Below, piece after piece: positions 12,478 to 14,582 of a stretch of 14,582 nucleotides of DNA. The notes under the pieces were generated by a model, which saw nothing but the letters and a program-made list of their open reading frames with translations, was not told where the DNA came from and made no database searches. Source of the DNA: Hallerella sp963629575 (GTDB lineage: Bacteria; Fibrobacterota; Fibrobacteria; Fibrobacterales; Fibrobacteraceae); contig CAVGIM010000058.1 in assembly GCA_963629575.1 (NCBI GenBank), positions 1 through 14,582 on the forward strand. Direction: 5' to 3'. Numbering within the stretch: the stretch's first letter is position 1; each line of letters opens with the position of its first letter. The translations under genes and the position numbers were made by a program.

Positions 12478-12507
12478 TTGTTTTCTGTAAACAATTTTTG
12501 GTATATT
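12478..12507 (+). promoter_or_regulatory. Promoter of the Fic gene
   Basis: TTGTTT (12478-12483), an 18-nt spacer and TATATT (12502-12507) predict a start near 12514, only about 4 nt before the ATG. No Shine-Dalgarno sequence is present, so the mRNA would be leaderless or nearly so. Confidence 0.55.
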
Positions 12508-12517
12508 TGTTTTTACT

Positions 12518-13600
12518 ATGCTAAAGCCATTTGTCGCAGAAAACATCGAAGTCGCTTTTGAACACATCGACAAGTCCACCTTTATCGACGAGCTGGTCGA
12601 TTCCGTTTCCCGTCTCAAGGTATATTCGGCCGTTTTAAAGCGATCGATTGCCAGGGAATCCTGCATGGCGTCGATGTACATCAAGGAAAGCCTGCATTCA
12701 AGCCGGATGGAAGGAACGCGCACGTCGCTAGAAAGTTCGCTAGAAAAGACAACACTCGAAGACAAGTCGGACAAGGATGTCAACGAAGTCCGAAACTATT
12801 CCGCGGCCACAAGGTACGGGCGCGACTACCTCATGCGAACGGGCGCCTTTACCGAGGAAATGCTCCTAGAAATGCACCGAATTCTTCTAGGCGGCAACGT
12901 CCACCGGACGACGGATTCCATCGGATGCTACAGGCACGAGCAAAATTTCATCCAAAACGAGAATTCCAGGGAAATCACCTTTGTTCCGCCGGAAGCAAGA
13001 TGCGTGAAGCCTCTCATGGACAACCTGGTAGCCTTTATGAACAGGCCGACATCCGGCGAGCGCAATCTGGTAAACGCGGCCGTCATCCATGCACAGTTCG
13101 AAACAATCCATCCCTTCGCCGACGGCAACGGTCGTCTAGGCCGCATGCTGATTCCGCTATTTCTCTTCAAGGCGCAAGAAATCGAAATGCCCTGGCTATT
13201 CTTGAGCGAAGCGATCGAAAAGGAAAAATTCCGCTACTACAAGATGCTGAACGATATCCGGACGAACGTAGCCTGGAACGAATGGATACGATTCTTTCTG
13301 GGAATCGTGGACAGGCAGTGCGTCAAGTACGAGGGCAATGTCCAAAAGATCGAGGAGCTTTACGAATCCAGTCTGAAAAAGGTTTCAAATATTTCCTCTT
13401 CGCGTCTGCTGAAGCAGGTTTTCAGCTGTTTTTTCAGGAACCCTATCCAGAACAGTCGCGCCATCGAACGGGAAACGGGACTTTCCAACACCACGGTCAA
13501 CCGACTGCTAGACAGGCTGACGGCGAGCAACATCGTGTTTGCCGACAACAGAAAGCGCGGAAACCTGTATTATTTTTACGACCTGATCGAGCTGCTGTAG
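12518..13600 (+). CDS. Class II Fic-domain protein (putative AMP-transferase) with winged-helix C-terminus
   Basis: A 360-residue protein with the complete Fic motif HPFADGNGRLGR (198-209). Known chemistry: the motif His and acidic residue transfer AMP, or more rarely another phosphate-linked group, to hydroxyls of target proteins. The inhibitory helix motif (S/T)xxxE(G/N) is present N-terminally as SSRMEG (61-66), placing it in class II, where Glu65 restrains the active site until relieved. The C-terminus (about 290-360) reads as a winged helix with SRAIERETGLSNTTVNRLLD, as in the common Fic/DUF4172-less bacterial architecture. No separate antitoxin gene is needed or seen. The ATG at 12518 is preceded by a promoter so close that the transcript is probably leaderless. 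The target is unknown; it could autoregulate or modify a DNA-associated protein. Confidence 0.92.
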   Translation: MLKPFVAENIEVAFEHIDKSTFIDELVDSVSRLKVYSAVLKRSIARESCMASMYIKESLHSSRMEGTRTSLESSLEKTTLEDKSDKDVNEVRNYSAATRYGRDYLMRTGAFTEEMLLEMHRILLGGNVHRTTDSIGCYRHEQNFIQNENSREITFVPPEARCVKPLMDNLVAFMNRPTSGERNLVNAAVIHAQFETIHPFADGNGRLGRMLIPLFLFKAQEIEMPWLFLSEAIEKEKFRYYKMLNDIRTNVAWNEWIRFFLGIVDRQCVKYEGNVQKIEELYESSLKKVSNISSSRLLKQVFSCFFRNPIQNSRAIERETGLSNTTVNRLLDRLTASNIVFADNRKRGNLYYFYDLIELL

Positions 13601-13661
13601 GTCACACTCATTCCTGCCATTACCCGGTCTCGAGGTCAAAGTCAGGATTTCAAGGAAAAAC

Positions 13662-13692
13662 AAAAAAGCGGTCTCCAGACAGAAACCGCTTT
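13662..13692 (-). terminator. Rho-independent terminator of the lipoprotein gene
   Basis: AAAGCGGT (13665-13672) pairs with ACCGCTTT (13685-13692) around a 12-nt loop. On the minus strand the stem is followed by a run of six Ts (complement of 13662-13667). It sits 18 nt after the stop of the lipoprotein gene; the same hairpin could weakly stop the convergent Fic transcript. Confidence 0.82.
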
Positions 13693-13710
13693 CCATATCG
13701 AGCGTCGGGA

Positions 13711-14292
13711 TTACTTTTTCTGGAGTTCTTCCCTGTACTTTGCCGCGGCTTCGTTCATGCGCTTCTGCATGTCGGCGCTTTCGGCACGAAGCATGAATTC
13801 CTTGTTTTCCTCGGCGGCCTTTTTCAGCGATTCCGCCATCTTCGCCGGATCCATCGCGACCAGGACGTAAATCTTGTACTGCCCGCTTTCGGCGTTATAC
13901 TGCGTAATCGTGCGGAGGACGTTCGCCCCGACCAAATCCTGCTCCGTGTATTCGTTCGCCTTTTCTTCCCAGATCTTGAGCGCCTTTCCATCGACGTTCT
14001 TGCCGTATTGCTCCTTGTAGCGATTTACCTGGGTCTTTGTCGCCACGGCGAGAGCCGCGCGCGCCTCGTCCGCCGCCTGGGTCCGCGCTATCATCTCGTC
14101 GTTCGAAACGGCCATTCCGATGGATGCGGCAATGTCCTTTTCGGAAAGTTCCGCCTTGTATTTTTCGAGCTGCGTCGCCGGAGTTTCCACCGTCTGGAAT
14201 CCGCCATCGGAAGCCTTCTGCGCGGAACTTGCGCAACCGGTGAATCCCAAGGCGCAAAGAAGCGCCCCCACGACAAACATTTTACGATTCAT
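13711..14292 (-). CDS. LPP20-like lipoprotein
   Basis: A 193-residue protein with a lipoprotein signal MNRKMFVVGALLCALGFTGC, so Cys20 is the likely lipidated residue (FTGC lipobox). The mature part has IARTQAADEARAALAVATKT followed later by VLRTITQYNAESGQYKIYVL, the arrangement seen in LPP20-family lipoproteins (a helix of processed residues, then a strand describing a variable-length domain). A charged helical tail (about 150-193, rich in Glu, Lys and Ala) probably forms a coiled coil. It is presumably anchored in the outer membrane facing the periplasm; its role is unknown. The ATG at 14292 has AAGGAAG about 5 nt upstream, and a TATATT -10 box lies at 14339-14334. The gene appears monocistronic, with its own terminator. 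Confidence 0.85.
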   Translation of the reverse strand: MNRKMFVVGALLCALGFTGCASSAQKASDGGFQTVETPATQLEKYKAELSEKDIAASIGMAVSNDEMIARTQAADEARAALAVATKTQVNRYKEQYGKNVDGKALKIWEEKANEYTEQDLVGANVLRTITQYNAESGQYKIYVLVAMDPAKMAESLKKAAEENKEFMLRAESADMQKRMNEAAAKYREELQKK

Positions 14293-14333
14293 AATGACTT
14301 CCTTTGACCCGACCGGGCCTTTTCGATAACGAC

Positions 14334-14339
14334 AATATA
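14334..14339 (-). promoter_or_regulatory. Possible -10 box of the lipoprotein gene
   Basis: TATATT on the minus strand would start transcription at about 14327, a leader of about 35 nt. No convincing -35 box was found 16-19 nt upstream. Confidence 0.4.
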
Positions 14340-14406
14340 CATAAATCGCGGAAAAGAGGATAGCTTCGATCGTTCCCGAAAGACGTCTCGGCAGAACTTG
14401 GGGCAG

Positions 14407-14521
14407 AGCTTAGAACTGAGAGCTTAGTGAAGAGTGGAGGGTGGAGGGTGGGACTCCGAGCGAACTTTTACTTTTAGCTGTCATCCTGGAGCGCGGTCAG
14501 AGCCTAGAGCTTGGAGCTTAG
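14407..14521. repeat. Degenerate direct repeats in the right-edge intergenic region
   Basis: Two 21-nt copies (14407-14427 and 14501-14521) match at 17 of 21 positions and both end GAGCTTAG. Between them GTGGAGG is repeated from about 14434. No open frame with a ribosome-binding site or RNA gene was recognised in 14340-14582. Confidence 0.55.
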
Positions 14522-14582
14522 ATCTGGGTTTCGCAGACGTTTAGGTTCAAATGTAAAGCGGATCGCTCTGCGTCTCTAAGCT

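Noticed and set aside
12925..14307. 460-codon plus-strand frame spanning the Fic gene and the lipoprotein region
   Set aside because: Low-complexity Arg/Pro-rich shadow frame crossing two well-supported genes and a terminator.
1..14582. CRISPR arrays, insertion sequences, tRNA or rRNA genes
   Set aside because: None seen: the periodic repeats are all coding repeats without spacers, and no transposase-like frame, terminal inverted repeats, or cloverleaf with a T-loop was recognised.

Overview
The window looks like a chromosomal segment of a fibre-degrading bacterium, most probably Fibrobacter (Fibrobacterota). The main pointers are a secreted GH8 endoglucanase with a type-IX-like C-terminal sorting domain and no CBM, AT-rich promoters with a recurring TATATT -10 box, and outer-membrane and lipoprotein genes of Gram-negative type. 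The genus is inferred from style and families, not from a database match. Conserved genes with balanced to high GC (about 4200-9700 and 12500-14300) alternate with more A+T-rich, accessory-looking blocks (1-2000 and 9700-12470).

Left block, minus strand (1979 to 1): an operon-like run of a divergent UDG-superfamily-like protein, a small protein of Cys-rich 37-residue repeats interrupted by a 10-N assembly gap, a Ras-like P-loop GTPase, and an unknown gene that leaves the window. Divergent from it is a 659-residue BspA/DUF285 (PARCEL-type) repeat protein (2167-4146). It carries three copies of its own N-terminal head and a tandem array of near-identical 72-nt repeats, and appears to have been built by fusion of neighbouring paralogues.

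Middle block: a putative outer-membrane beta-barrel protein (4235-5248) ends at a strong terminator. Convergent to it is a zinc/manganese-type ABC pair, ATPase plus substrate-binding protein, with no permease beside it. A MutT-type Nudix hydrolase, a GH8 endoglucanase and a short MTHFR-family protein follow. The MTHFR-like gene has a textbook promoter placing the transcript start at its ATG, so its mRNA is probably leaderless.

Right block: after a structured, gene-free leader comes what I consider the most interesting locus (10024-12465). An unrecognised 288-residue protein overlaps a membrane-anchored partner gene by 26 nt. A second cassette follows, consisting of a decayed copy of the first gene's 3' tail and a second membrane-anchored gene whose last ~57 codons are out of frame behind a C8 tract. 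The layout resembles a toxin gene with a cognate immunity gene followed by an orphan toxin-tail/immunity cassette, as in polymorphic toxin loci, but I cannot assign either protein to a known family. A class II Fic protein with a winged-helix tail and an LPP20-like lipoprotein complete the window. The right edge is gene-free and contains degenerate direct repeats.
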